NCBI GenBank assembly: GCA_907163375.1
Contig: CAJQUW010000891.1
Coordinates: forward strand, 124,001-188,000
Direction: 5' to 3'
DNA length: 64,000 nucleotides
Origin: Prostheceraeus crozeri
Taxonomy: Eukaryota; Platyhelminthes; Polycladida; Euryleptidae
Shown here: in pieces, positions 31,946 through 42,990 of the stretch
Position numbering within the stretch: position 1 is the first letter of the stretch
Layout of the letters: each line of letters opens with the position of its first letter
Notes under the pieces: generated by a model
Databases searched by the model: none
Seen by the model: only the letters and a program-made list of their open reading frames with translations
Told to the model about the DNA's origin: nothing
Translations under genes and position numbers: made by a program

Positions 31946-33760
31946 TTATCGCATCAAGACTTCAAGGCCACTGAAATATGACGATTGCACGATGGCGGAA
32001 AGGAAGATTAACAGTAGGTGGAACACAATAGTTCTGATTTCAAGTTCTTCTTGAATTGTGACATAGAGTTGGAAAGTATGAGATGGAGAGGAAGTTGTTT
32101 CCAGACACAGACTACAGCGATGGGAAAGGTCCGAGCGCCGACTGTCTTTAAGCGAGAGCATGGTAAGACGAGGTCACGGAAGACAGCGGAACGGAGACAA
32201 CTTCTGGACTCCTTGCTGGAAACAAGCGAAAGATGAGAAGATAGATAGTGTGAGGCCTCACCGTGGAGACACTTGAAGGCTAAGACGCAGATTTTGAAAA
32301 TCCTTTCGCGAATCGGCAGCCATAGTAAGCGGCACAAGAGTGGAGTGACGTGATCGTATGGCCATGAGCTGAAGATGAGACGCGCGCTGGCGTTCAGAAC
32401 AGATTGGAGTCTATGGAGAAGACGTCAGGGAGACCATAGAGAGGGCTGTTACAGAAATCAATACGTCAGTGAACCAGAGAAGCAACCAATGTGGTCAGTA
32501 CATTCTCTGTCATGCAACTGTAGAGTGAGAGAAGCTGACGTAGAGTACTGAAACACCTCTGGACAGTGGAGGAGATGAAGGGCGCATGCTAAGGCAGTGA
32601 TCAAGCGGCACACCAAGATTACGGATCTGAGGAGTTGAACTGATGGGAAGGTTGTCAATGATGATTAGAGATTGGGGAAGTAGGTGCGATGCCGACTGGA
32701 GGAGAACCACATGATGTCTGTCATCTCATTATTTAACATGAGACGATTGGTTTTGAGCCACGAAAACACAGCAGATACACATTGAGGCTTCTAATGTTCA
32801 AGAAATCGGAATCGGATGGGGACAAGAGCCGTATATCTGAATGTAATCGGCAAAAACATGTTAAGACAGGCCAGGCCCTCAGATCACAAGAAGCCGAATT
32901 CACAGCAGTAGGATCAGAGTAAGTGGCATGGTGAGTGATGCGTTTTACTCTCCTTTCAAGGCGCCTAGCGTGTTTCTTCGCCAGTTTGCATTCGTCGTCG
33001 AACCAGGGATCAGAAGGTCGATGATGACAGCGAACCGTTTCGCGGGAAAGGAGGACACCAAGCACCGAGTTCAATTCAGAGTCAAAGAGAGTATCTATGT
33101 GATCCACGTCATTGGACTGGTTTGGGAAAGATGAGGTAGAGAGTTGTCAGGGTCTGGACGTGATCGAACGATATACGGGAACAGGTCGAGGCAGTGAGGC
33201 AGACCACTTCAGCAAACGATCGGAAGCGGCCGGATCAAGGATGTCGACATGTGGCAAAGGAAAGTCGGATTTTGAGGCAACGATATCTAGACTAAACCAT
33301 GGTCAAGTAGAAAGCTAGGGAGAGCCGTAGCATGTACATCACCTGCTTTTCAATGTGAATGTTTAAGTCACCAGTGAGAAAGAACTGCTCGTTCGAGATA
33401 ATGAGTCCGTCTAGAATTATGGATAATTCCGAAAACACTATAGATGAGACAGGTCCTGTTCTATAAATGGGAATGATGATGCAAGATGTGGAGCGAGATG
33501 TGAGTCTGAAAACGAGGCATTCGAAGGATGTGAGATTTGGAGAGTTCAGAAGCGTCACCTTGATACTATGAGAGGCTATCACAGCAATGCCGCCATTTGT
33601 TCGGAGAGAGTTGGTACATTTGCGAGGACGAGGTCCGTCAAGGACAGTGAAACCAGTAGATCGAATGAATTGAAGGCTGATTGAGCTAGAGTCATGTCAG
33701 GTCTCTGCCAGGAAAAGCACGTGGTGCAATGATGATAGTGTGTTCCCTAAAAAACCGTGT
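31946..33760 (-). pseudogene. CR1/L2-like LINE with large internal RT deletion
   Basis: Read on the minus strand, endonuclease text comes first (33582 down): SIKVTLLNSPNLTSFECLVF, IPIYRTGP and FFLTGDLNIH. A linker follows at 33107-32930 (SRETVRCHHRPSDPWFDDEC, KHARRLERRVKR). The central RT motifs, including the catalytic Asp pair, are missing near 32900. The remainder has LPISSTPQIRNLGVPLDHCL and, at 32337-32008, CRLLWLPIRERIFKICVLAF, FKCLHGEA, SRLKTVGARTF and MSQFKKNLKSELLCSTYC. This is the C-terminal signature of CR1/L2-type LINEs. The copy is dead. Confidence 0.8.
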
Positions 33761-34932
33761 GGTCCCGATATATATTCTTCAAATAAAGTGCACTTGAAAC
33801 ACATCCCACTCAGCTAAATGCTGTAGACAGGTGTTGAATGCATCATCATGTGTCTTACCGCAGTCTCTCAAGAATAGATTTGCAGCAGATTCGTAGACGC
33901 ATAGGACAGATGCTTCTGACAGCTTCATGCCTGAAATGTGAGAGCGTGGAACGACGGCTGTGCACATTGTCAGTGTTTGGATTTGGTCACGAATTCGTGT
34001 CGGGACACGAATTTGTCGACAGTGGGCACGAATACACGAAAAATGAGTGTGGGCACGAAAAGTGGACCTCCTGAAATTTGTGCCCATCTTTTTCTGAGAA
34101 TCATCTGAATTTCTGTATTAATAGCTGTATGCTTCATGCATTAATTCATTGTATGCATGAAATAACTTATTTCGTTGCTGATTCTGGGAATCAAATCCCT
34201 TTCAAATTTTTTTCAAAAAAAATAAAATGAAATAAACAGGTATACGTCATTCGATCGAGCTATATTTACTATTCAGCGTAGTTCAGGGAACCATCAAAAC
34301 ACCATTGTTTCATTTACGCACAGAAGAAAACCAATCAGAAAATGATGACTGGGTAATTTAAGACTCTAATTAAAGCTAATTCGATGCTATAGCCTACTCT
34401 TCGAATTTGGTGGCAGTATTTGAGCATATAGTGCATACGTTTAAGGAATTACCATGAGATTGGTGTTATAATTAATTCTTTCTTCATTCAACATGTCAAT
34501 AAGGTTTTACCATAATTTTTTCTTGATAATTGATGCTGCCAATGAGTAGTAGGTCTGTGTCGATAATCTGAAGCTCAACTGAATATCTCAAATTCAGAAA
34601 AGAAATTATTAACACAATAATCCATGAATATAATGTATTTTTGATTGACACCGGGCGCCTAGATCCTCCCGCTATTTGAAGTCTAGTTCCATTCAGATTG
34701 TAAAGGCCTATGACATGAGACTTATCTTCCAGATGCAGTTCGGCTCCTTCAGCTCCGTTATTGTCGAAGAAGTTGTCCATCATGACGCGTTTCGTAATCG
34801 TTTCTCGATAGTGGGCTACTGGCTCGAGCGCTCTCACTGAAATATTGTCACGTCTTTTGAAAGAGGACCGCCATTTCCAGCCATAGTATTCGCAAAACGA
34901 ATTATATCAATTGTTTTCAATCCGAACCCTAA
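33761..34932. other. Mostly unassigned, one possible relic
   Basis: CACGAATTCGTG-like words recur at 33988-34056 (GGGCACGAATACACGAAAAA and similar), a small cluster of short repeats. The minus frame 34496-34837 (113 codons) reads RETITKRVMMDNFFDNNGAE, LHLEDKSHVIGLYNLNGTRL, then a hydrophobic stretch IVLIISFLNL. It could be a decayed coding segment but I do not recognise it. Confidence 0.3.
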
Positions 34933-34946
34933 AGCTTCGTTTATAC

Positions 34947-35157
34947 TTATGCTGTACAGCATGTTGTATGACGCATATGCTGTACAGCATGTTCCAGATG
35001 CTGTACAGCAGAAAATAGTGACATGCTGTACGACAAATGCTGTACAGCATGTTTGACGGAATCTATAAAGTTTGCTTGACTGGTTGTTGAATAGTACTCT
35101 GACATATTTCTCAGATGACCATCATCTCCATCTTCAACGCTGTCCTGAGTGTCGTTC
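34947..35157 (-). CDS. MADF-domain protein, exon 2
   Basis: An acceptor CTTGTTTCAG ends at 35158 and the frame continues in the correct phase after exon 1: RNDTQDSVEDGDDGHLRN (acidic) and MSEYYSTTSQANFIDSVK. The frame then runs into the palindrome repeats of the element end (VQHL repeated) and stops at 34947. That tail looks like translation of terminal repeat DNA, so the original stop may have been lost. The acidic tail followed by a short helix is typical of the protein-interaction region of MADF proteins. Confidence 0.65.
34950..35049. promoter_or_regulatory. Array of four TGCTGTACAGCA palindromes
   Basis: The perfect 12-bp palindrome TGCTGTACAGCA occurs at 34950-34961, 34978-34989, 34999-35010 and 35038-35049, with a half-site near 35024. 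A one-mismatch copy lies near the other end at 36140-36151, among further GCTGT and ACAGCA words. Repeated palindromes next to both ends are likely binding sites for the element's own MADF protein. Confidence 0.6.
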
Positions 35158-35359
35158 CTGAAACAAGAGATTAATGATAAATGAAAGTACATAACACATA
35201 AAGGAACATTGCACCAAAAACATGATGCCTAGATAGGCCTATTCCAGCGACTCAACAGTATGTTGTACACGCACTATACATTGAACTCTGGTAGCTATGT
35301 AAAATGGTATTAGACAAAGAATAAATGTCAACAAATCGAATAGCAGGCTTGATAATTAC

Positions 35360-35721
35360 CTTCTGTCATTGTTTGAGATCTCGAGATTGGATTCCGCATT
35401 CCTACGCTGCAAAACTTTCTCCAAGAATTTCATCTTCTCGTAGAGCCTCCACTTCGGCTGATGTCCACCTGCATCACCACTTCTCTTCTTGGCGTTTCTT
35501 CTTGATCTCACAAAGCTATCTCGTAGTGATCGCCATCGGGCTTTCACAGTTGATGGCTCTACACCAAGACTTTGGCCAATGACGTTCCAAGAATTATTGG
35601 ATTTTACTAAGTCCTTATAGTCAGGTAGGCTCATATCCCAAAGATGGTCACAATCCCGAACATATTCAATCAATTGGTCGTCGTTCATTGTTGTTGTCGT
35701 ACTGTAGAAAGAATCTTGCAA
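35360..35721 (-). CDS. MADF-domain protein, exon 1
   Basis: The frame starts MQDSFYSTTTTMNDD; the Met 12 codons in (35688) is also possible. The MADF domain covers residues ~13-100: QLIEYVRDCDHLWDMSLPDY, SNNSWNVIGQSLG, STVKARWRSLRDSFVRSRR. The conserved Trp and basic helices typical of this Myb/SANT-like fold are present. KRSGDAGGHQPKWRLYEKM and FLEKVLQRR follow. The exon ends in AAGGTAATT with the GT at 35359-35358. Such proteins bind transposon ends and carry the transposase into the nucleus. No frame lesion is seen. Confidence 0.75.
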
Positions 35722-36303
35722 TGATTCCTACACGACATGGCGTACAGCTATATTTCATCTTGACTGTCACTCAACCAGCAATAGTGTCCAGCATAGAAAT
35801 TGACAACAATAAAACCTCTAGAATGGAAATTAAGCTTCATGCAATGCACAATAACGGCACATAAATCGCACGCATTTTCACTTAGATGCACCTGCCAACG
35901 TCTGTATCATTGGGTTAGAATCAGTCACATGAGTAAATCGAAGCTTTTAATTGGTTCTTCATGCCCCAACTTAGTTCCCTCGGATGTGCCGCGACCTTGA
36001 GTCAATTTCCTTTCTAGCGAACTTCAGATAAACAGTTTATTTCTATGGTGTCCAGTGACGAATTCATCCTATTACGCATATGTTGTTGATACAAATTGAT
36101 CATTGTGCTGTGAAACATAGAAATAGAACTTTTACAGCACGCTGTACAGCAAATAATTTGTCGGCAGACAGCAGTTTTATGCTGTTGACAGCAGATGATG
36201 TTGCAACAAATTGACCATTATGTTGCACAGCAAAAATGTACAGCATTTGCAGCTTTGCTATACAGCACATAATTTACCGAACAGCAAAAGTATAAATGAA
36301 CCT

Positions 36304-38258
36304 TATAAGCGAACTTTATCCGTAGAATACTTAATTAACTCCCGCTCTTGGCTGCCGATTAGAGATTGTGGGTTGCCAGGATTCGGATTGATAGAAGTTT
36401 TGACATGTCTTCTCAGTGTAGTCTCGAGAAAGCCGTATTACCTGGAGGCTTTATAGATTGATATTCTGCTAACTGTAATTGCCTTCTTAGCAGCACCAAT
36501 GCGTGTTTACCGATCTACCGAAAGCCAAGTAATGAAAAAATACTTGCTTTTCAGTAAACTAGCTAAATATCTAGCAGGTGTATTTTGATCTAGGTTGATT
36601 TGCATTGATTTTCTAACTTGCAGCAAATGTTCAGTCAATACTTAGTTGTCTGTCGGCATTGTATCATAATAAGTTGAGAAAATGTTGACTTTACCACGAT
36701 GTGTATGCATGAACAGTGAATTTTTTGTCACATCCATGGTTATCTATATAAAGAATATCGTGTAACATCACTTCCGCCGTACAATTTTTGATCATTCTAA
36801 CATGAGTGGCGTAGTCCTACATATTACCTACATACTACATATTAGATTTCCATACGTAAAGTGTAGAATATAGGATTTCTTTAAGTAAGAAAATTATTTG
36901 ATCAAATTAAATACCTCCAAAATAGAGGTGCCTCCTAATTAGACGAGTTTACCCTACAAAGATGCGCGGGTCTCATCAGCAAACTGATCAATTGCCTACA
37001 TTTCGTTTCGGTTCCTTTAGCATCTTGAGCGATCAGCTGCAGGCGAACCCTTGACCAAAGGCATGCCCAACAAAGCCTATAAAAGGCTTGAAGTAGTACA
37101 AACAAACTTAAAAGCCAACATTGCAAAATGAACAGAGAATCAGAGATGATAAAAAACGAAAAGACTCATGTCAGGAAGATATGACGAGACTTCGAAAAGT
37201 CTGAAGGATACGGATGCAAATCTGGAGGTTCTTTTGAATAAAGTGTCGAAACTAATGGATGAGAAAAATCTGGAATCAGGCAGACTATTTCAAAAGTTCA
37301 TGAAAAGAAGGATCAGTGTTGACCTTCAGTGACGATGATAATACTGTTCCTAATAAGAAATGATTTTTATGAACTTTTCCACGTAATATTCGTACTGCGA
37401 ATATTGCTCGCACTTGTAGCTAAATACAAAGTGCACTTCTAGGCATTTCGGCATATTTTAAGTTGACCTGTTTCTATTGCATGTACATTGTGCATGTATA
37501 TGCAGTAAATGTGCATTTACAGGCTCAAAAAACAATATGAAGATTATCAATTCAATTACAATGCGATTCATAGTCATGTATGTGAAGCAGTTAAGTTCTT
37601 TCAGCTGGTGGCACTGCATGGCCCTGAAATTCCTGAAAATTCTCAATCCGACCACTGCATTGCTAAGCGGTGCGCGCTGTTATGGTGAGGATTGTCCATA
37701 GAATAGGGATTGCCTCTCTCCACTCGATGCTGATGACCTTCATCGATGAATTTCACAGAGAAAATTAACTTTCTTTTGATTTGATACCATTTGATATGAG
37801 GGACCACACTATCATCATTGTACCAAGCACGTGAACAGCCTGATCGCGGATAACAGATGTGACATCATCTACTTTCCCATTGACATTGAGGAAACCAAGG
37901 GTGAGTGAGAGATGAATAGGAAACCGGTGACGATCAGCACGTGGGAGAGGTTGCACAGCCGAAGGAGAGAGCGAGGCAGGTATCTGATGAGAGCCGGGAT
38001 CGCAGTTGTATGAAGTACATGATGACGCCCGTAGATTTGCGTGCGTCTATCAGCATGAGAGGCGTCCTTTTTAAATATACCCAGGAACCACAGGTTGCGC
38101 CCGACCAAGCGAGATATGGGGAAATCACTGGAACGTGGTCGCAGCCGAAGCAGGTCTGTTGATGAGCAACACGAAGGTAGAGACATGCAGCAGTCGATTA
38201 CATGCAGGTAAAGGAAAATAGGGGAAAACAGCAAGTGAGAATGCGCATCGGAAAGTTA
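36304..38258. other. Intergenic, mostly unassigned
   Basis: At about 37172-37334 on the + strand one frame reads SLKDTDANLEVLLNKVSKLM, then EKNLESGRLFQKFMKRR, a short helical stretch with heptad-like spacing and no recognised family; upstream it is interrupted. Minus-strand frames at 37869-38234 overlap each other and carry no motif. Nothing else is supported. Confidence 0.35.
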
Positions 38259-40254
38259 CCGTATCTGCTCTTTTTATAGCCGGGTCTCTTTTAACAGCCG
38301 GGTCTCTATTAATAGCCGGGTCATCTGCAAGGTAATGAAATAATAGCCTGGTCTCTAATAATAACCGGGTATTGAATGTTCTTTGGTGTATGATAGCGGA
38401 GTGTCAAAACTACCTACCGGCATAAACAATGAATACAGTCGCATCGATCGTGCATCACCGTGTGAATACGGTAGTCAGCGTTACTTGTCTTCAGATGTTC
38501 CCATTATAAATGAGTCACTGAAGTCACTGCTTTCCGCTAAGATACGGTACGTGTAAGCTAGTCATTTCTCCACTCGTCTCTTATCGGGCAAGTCGTCAAC
38601 ATGTGTACAAAACAGAAACGAAGAGATTTCACAATGAAAACTAAGTTATCAGCGTTAGATTATTTGAAACACCACAGTGTGGAGAACACTGCCAAAACAT
38701 TCAAAGTGGACACTAAGCAAATCAGAAATTGGAGAAAGTGCGAGGATGAAATTCGTCAATGGTCTGTTTCAGGTGGTAAAGCGTTGAAACGTCGACGTCT
38801 TGAAGGCGGTGGCCGTAAAGTGGGTAACTCGATTTTGGAGGAGAAGTTGAAGAACTTGATCATTTCAAGGCGAGCAGAGAGACTTCGAGTTTCCCGAAAA
38901 TCAATCCAAAGGGAAGCTTTAAGACTACATTCTGATCTGAAAGAAAATATGTGCGACGATTTACAAGCGTTTTCTGCAAGTGACGGATGGCTCCAAAAGT
39001 TTTTACTACGGAACGGTTTCTGTCTTCGTATTCGAACAACTATTAGTTCGAAGCCGCCGTCTGATTGTTTAGAAAGTGACTAACTTCATACTGTATCTTC
39101 GAAAGATGGTAATCGAGAACAAATATTCTCAAAATTCTATCTACATCATGGACGAGACACCTGTCTGGATTGAACCAGTGGCAAGACAACTATCGCGACC
39201 AAAGGCGCGAAGGATGTACCGATTATGTCGACCGGACATCAAAAGATCAGAATAACAGTGATTCTAACCGCGCGAGCAGATGGCAGCAAGTGTAAACCCT
39301 ATGTTTTAATCCCAAGGCGTCGTGCCATTCCAGAACTAGAAAAAATTCGGGGTGTAGTTTTCAACTACAGCGGTGCCAGTTGGATGAATGATGAGATGAC
39401 GAGTGACTATCTACGAAATGTTATTGGACAGTTTCACTTCGGCAAAAGACTTCTGGTTTGGGATAGTTTTCGGTGCCATATTTCTCAGGCTACCAAAAAC
39501 GTATTACGAAAAATGAACATACAAACAGCGGTTATTCCTAGCGGTTGTACGGCCCTTATCCAGGCACCAAACGTTTCCTGGAATAGATCATTTAAAGTAT
39601 CAGTTCAAAAATCGTATGAAGACTGGATTTCAAAAAGTGATCACAGTATTACGAAGAATGGAAATCTGAAACCTCCAACATTCGGTGAATTTGCGATTTG
39701 GATTGACGAAGCATGGCAGGCAATACCTGTTAAACAAATTCAAGATTCCATGAAACAATGTGGTGTCACAAATGCAACTGATGGAAGCGAGGATCACCTC
39801 ATTGAGTGTCTAAAGCCTGGTAAACCATGTGGTGAAGGCGGTCTTCATCTTCTTAAATCCAAATTTGAAAGTAGCCTGAACGATCTTCAAGTTGAGATAG
39901 ACGCCCCGGTGAGCGATTCAGATGACGAAGTTGACAGTGATTGGTGTGATTCAGACGAATCTAACTGATTTCTTAGTTTCACTGCAGAATTCATCAGATG
40001 TAAATGTAGATTGTTCAAAGTTATTATGTTTCCTTTTTTATTAAGCTGCAAGATAATGATCTTAAACATGTGAATTTTTGTTTTTCTTATAAATCGAAAT
40101 TCTTCTCGGAAATTATGAATTTGGAAATTTTCACACAAATTATACAACGTAAATAATAGCCTGGTCTCTTTTAACGGCCGGATCTCCAATAATAGCCGGG
40201 TGGTACACTAAACAATGAAATAATAGCCGGGGGCTATTATTTGAGCATATACGG
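38259..40254 (+). mobile_element. pogo/Tigger-type transposon (defective)
   Basis: The ends are CCGTATCTGCTC at 38259 and its inverted partner at 40254, each next to a TA (38257-38258 and 40255-40256). Subterminal repeats of TAGCCGGGT with a TCTC spacer occur about four times on the left (38277-38372) and three times on the right (40155-40232). The transposase relic lies between them. Confidence 0.85.
38601..39968 (+). pseudogene. pogo/Tigger (DDE_1) transposase, frameshifted
   Basis: The first frame (38601-39083) has an N-terminal helix-turn-helix (SALDYLKHHSVENTAKTFKV and TKQIRNWRKCEDEI), then a CENP-B-like second DNA-binding part (SRKSIQREALRLHSDL, SASDGWLQKFLLRNGF). Frame changes follow near 39083 and 39190. 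IYIMDETPVWIEP near 39140-39175 carries the first Asp. The long frame 39225-39968 has MSTGHQKIRITVILTARADG, WMNDEMTSDYL and LLVWDSFRCHIS with the second Asp. IQAPNVSWNRSFK stands where LQPLDVSVNKPFK is usual, so the third catalytic Asp is Asn. An acidic tail (SDSDDEVDSDWC) ends the protein. It is inactive by frameshift and by the Asn. Confidence 0.85.
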
Positions 40255-40634
40255 TAATTGTACGGGAACCGTAGATGGACTCGGGTCATTTCGGCGACTC
40301 AGGATGATAGATTTGGAGAATAGGAATAGGAAGCGCAGAGTAAGGGAGTTTGTAGATATAAAAACAGCGAAAGTGGCAGTTGAGACGGTGAGGGCGATGA
40401 AAGTTAAATTCGTGATGAACGAAGCAGCGAGACGGCGACCGCCTCTCACCGACGCTAGGAGTTTTCATAGAATGCATGAAAGAATCACAGCTACTGCACC
40501 TTGTACTAATGATAGAAACTTTTTTTCTTCTGGTGCAAAACACATTTGCCAATATGGCTAATTACTTGGTTGATGCTGGTTTTACGTCGATTGCTAAAGG
40601 CTCGTGTGGGCATGCATCTGTTCTCTTGAACCTT
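40255..40634. other. Intergenic, nothing recognised
   Basis: The + strand frame at 40241-40561 starts inside the Tigger end and carries no known motif. Confidence 0.4.
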
Positions 40635-41605
40635 TTATAAGCAATCTGAATCTTCATTGTGTTGATCTAGAGATATACTTTGGGTTGTCCTAGTAAGAGG
40701 AGGACGCAAGGGGCAGTGGTTCCGTCTTGTTGACTCACGAAAAAGGAAGCAGCTACGTAAAGGATGGTCCGTAACTGCAGCTACTTGTGAGAAAAGCCTC
40801 GGACAGTAGGATCTTGCAGTGTCCGTTAAGGGGGGGTTGAGACACATCTCCGACGAAACGAAGGGCCCTTCTTTCTAATATGACGAGTTTTTCCGAAAGA
40901 TACGAGGGCATGTTGCATATAGCAGGATAGCAGTATAACAGCAGAGACCGGATAAATGCGTTATAGGCTTTCAATATAATGCCGGTTGGGCATGCAGATA
41001 TGCGCATGAAACGCAGCACGAAGAGTCATTTCGAAGCCTTTAGGGTAATGTTTTTGATGTGCAAGTTCCATCGCATGTCGTGGGATAGAATCACGCCGAG
41101 CAGCTTCATGGACTTGACTGAAGGCAGATGTTCATACGTGGTAACTCGCTCGGGATGGAAATGAAGGGCTTTCTTGGTGATGAAGTCCATCACAGCACAT
41201 TTTCCAGGATTGACAGGGAGCCCGATGTTGTAAGACCAGCTTATGATATTGTCCCATTCCGGCTGTTGGGAATCGTCAGCGGGATGACGAATGAAATGGA
41301 GTACAGTGACGTCGTCAGCATACTTAGGCATTGTGCTGTTCGGACATCGAGGTGAAAGGCTGTCAAGAGCCATGCAAAAGAGAAGGGGACCGATGACACT
41401 GCCCTGAGGGACGCCAGAAGTCACTTCGGTCCAGTTCGAGAGTGACGAGTTCACGCGGGTCCTCTGCTTTCTGTTGCTCAAAAAGCTCGTTATCCATTGC
41501 ACAGCCTGGCTCGGAAGTTGAATGTTACCATGGCCTCTATGATAACAGAATGTGGAAGCTTGTCAAAAGCTCGACTGAAATCCACTGAAAGTAGTCGCAA
41601 TACAC
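40635..41605 (-). pseudogene. Jockey/CR1-superfamily LINE fragment
   Basis: On the minus strand, SVDFSRAFDKLPHSVI near 41600-41550 is RT motif A in another frame. The 41502-41026 frame gives WITSFLSNRKQRTRVN, then GVPQGSVIGPLLF (motif B), KYADDVTVLHF (motif C), VNPGKCAVMDF, and MKLLGVILSHDMRWNLHI. The next frame (41019-40753) has RSLLLYCYPAICNMPSYLSE and LERRALRFVGDV. It is 5'-truncated and broken at about 41022, so no working enzyme. Confidence 0.85.
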
Positions 41606-41838
41606 TGTAGGCTATCATTTAGAAGAAGTTGTATGGATACCATGATCTCCAAAAAAGCTGAGCTGACTCAACACCTTTTTACTTTCACGAGATCATTCAC
41701 TGATCGTAAGTTATCTGATCAGATTATTGTTAGGGATATGCTGATCAGTGGCCTGTTTGTAACAGTCCATGTCAAACCCTTGATGTCTAACTGCACACCA
41801 TCATAGCATTAAGCTATGCGGTGATGTTTAGCGTGCTT
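41606..41838. other. Short unassigned spacer
   Basis: Nothing recognised between the LINE fragment and the Gypsy LTR. The short repeats of TGATCAG near 41700-41750 are not explained. Confidence 0.4.
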
Positions 41839-41951
41839 TGTGTGAATGTTACCAAGATTAATGTTAATTACAAATTCAAACTTTGTGAAGTATCAACTAT
41901 ATGCTGACGCACAAATAGAGTATCTGAAAATACTTACCTTCGCGTTTTACA
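41839..41951 (+). repeat. Gypsy 5' LTR
   Basis: The 113-bp repeat begins TGTGTGAATGTTACC and ends CGCGTTTTACA. It differs from the 3' LTR at seven visible positions, so insertion was not very recent. No clear short target duplication is seen. Confidence 0.9.
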
Positions 41952-41999
41952 ATTGGTGAGCCCGACATTCAAATGAAGAAGACTGAAGAATCATCCGAT

Positions 42000-42990
42000 G
42001 CAATCAGTGCCGTCACAACAGTTAAGCTTCCTGTGTTTTCAACGGTTTTTTCCTGGTTTGAAGATATTCCTTCTTGAAAAGTTCACGATAACTCCAGCTG
42101 AGCGCACTCAAAGAATCCTGGATATTACAAAGCGTAGCAATGCTGATCAATCTCCTCGTGAACTCTGGAACGAAATCCAATGTTTAGTTCGTCTCCTTGA
42201 AATCGACCCAATAACTTAAAAGCATTCACGCCTGAATTTAGAGCGTCAAATTTGGTTGCGAACACTTCTTGAGTCCATTCGATCACTACTCAGAGACGCA
42301 GACGAATCATCTATCGATTCTCTTATTGAAAAATCTGAATCTCTGTCGATTGCGAATAAATCCGCACGATTCAACGCTGTCAAGACGTCTCAAAGTTGTA
42401 TAAATTATTGATGAACTATCTGGACGATCATTTCTAGTCGACACTGGTGCACACTGCTCAATCATTCCTGTATCCTCCTCAGAAATACCGTATCAAGATC
42501 CGAATGCTCCCGCCCTCGTAGCAGCTAATGGATCGAAGCTTACACTTTTCAAGAGGTAGCACTACGGTTCGAAGGACACACTTACAAGTGGCAGTTTGTG
42601 TTCGACAATCGTTATCGGGTGCTGATTTCTTGGCACACAATCAACTCCTTGACGTGGCTCGTCGTCGTCTTATCAATATTGAGACATTTGCAGCACTTCA
42701 GATAGAACCTGTTTTGCTCGATGACATTAACAGCATTTCCCCACGGATCGTGGGTCACTACGGTCATTTATTCACTGAGTTTGCGGACGTGTTCCGAGCA
42801 GAGCTTAAACAGAATCCCGGTGTCGCGCGAAGCATTGTATCAAGCATTATATTAAAACCAATGGACCTCCGGTTCACTCACGCTTTCGACGTCTTCTACC
42901 AAACAAGCCTATAGCAAAGGAACATTTCGCCGAAATGGAAAAGATGGGGATACGCACAGTCGGCCAGTACATGGGCACCCCTCTTCATAC
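42000..42990 (+). pseudogene. Gypsy Gag relic, protease and RT start
   Basis: The frames at 42000-42410 are Gag-like (FTITPAERTQRILDITKR). The aspartic protease follows at about 42430-42540 with FLVDTGAHCSIIPVSSSE, whose DTG is the catalytic triad. From 42528 the next frame has GADFLAHNQLLDVARRRLIN and FADVFRAELKQNPGV, the connector to RT. Further frame breaks follow at 42900. RT is cut at about 42990 by the nested LINE. Confidence 0.75.

Larger units (their letters stand above)
34933..36303 (-). mobile_element. Harbinger-like element carrying only a MADF gene
   Basis: The ends read inward AGCTTCGTTTATACTTATGC (34933) and AGGTTCATTTATACTTTTGC (36303), followed by GCTGT-rich repeats. Inside is one minus-strand gene with an MADF (Myb/SANT-like) domain, the accessory DNA-binding protein of PIF/Harbinger transposons. 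No DDE transposase frame is visible, so a partner transposase would be needed. The end sequence resembles that of the Harbinger at 57656-60492 (GTTTATA). Confidence 0.7.

Noticed and set aside
33838-34074. Repeated GHEF/GHEY peptide as a repeat protein
   Set aside because: Only about 30 residues from short DNA repeats; no start context or family.
37869-38234. 121-codon minus-strand frame as a host gene
   Set aside because: Several overlapping frames on both strands are open here and none shows a domain.
42556-42575. GGTTCGAAG as a tRNA B box
   Set aside because: No A box or cloverleaf around it and it lies in Gypsy coding sequence.
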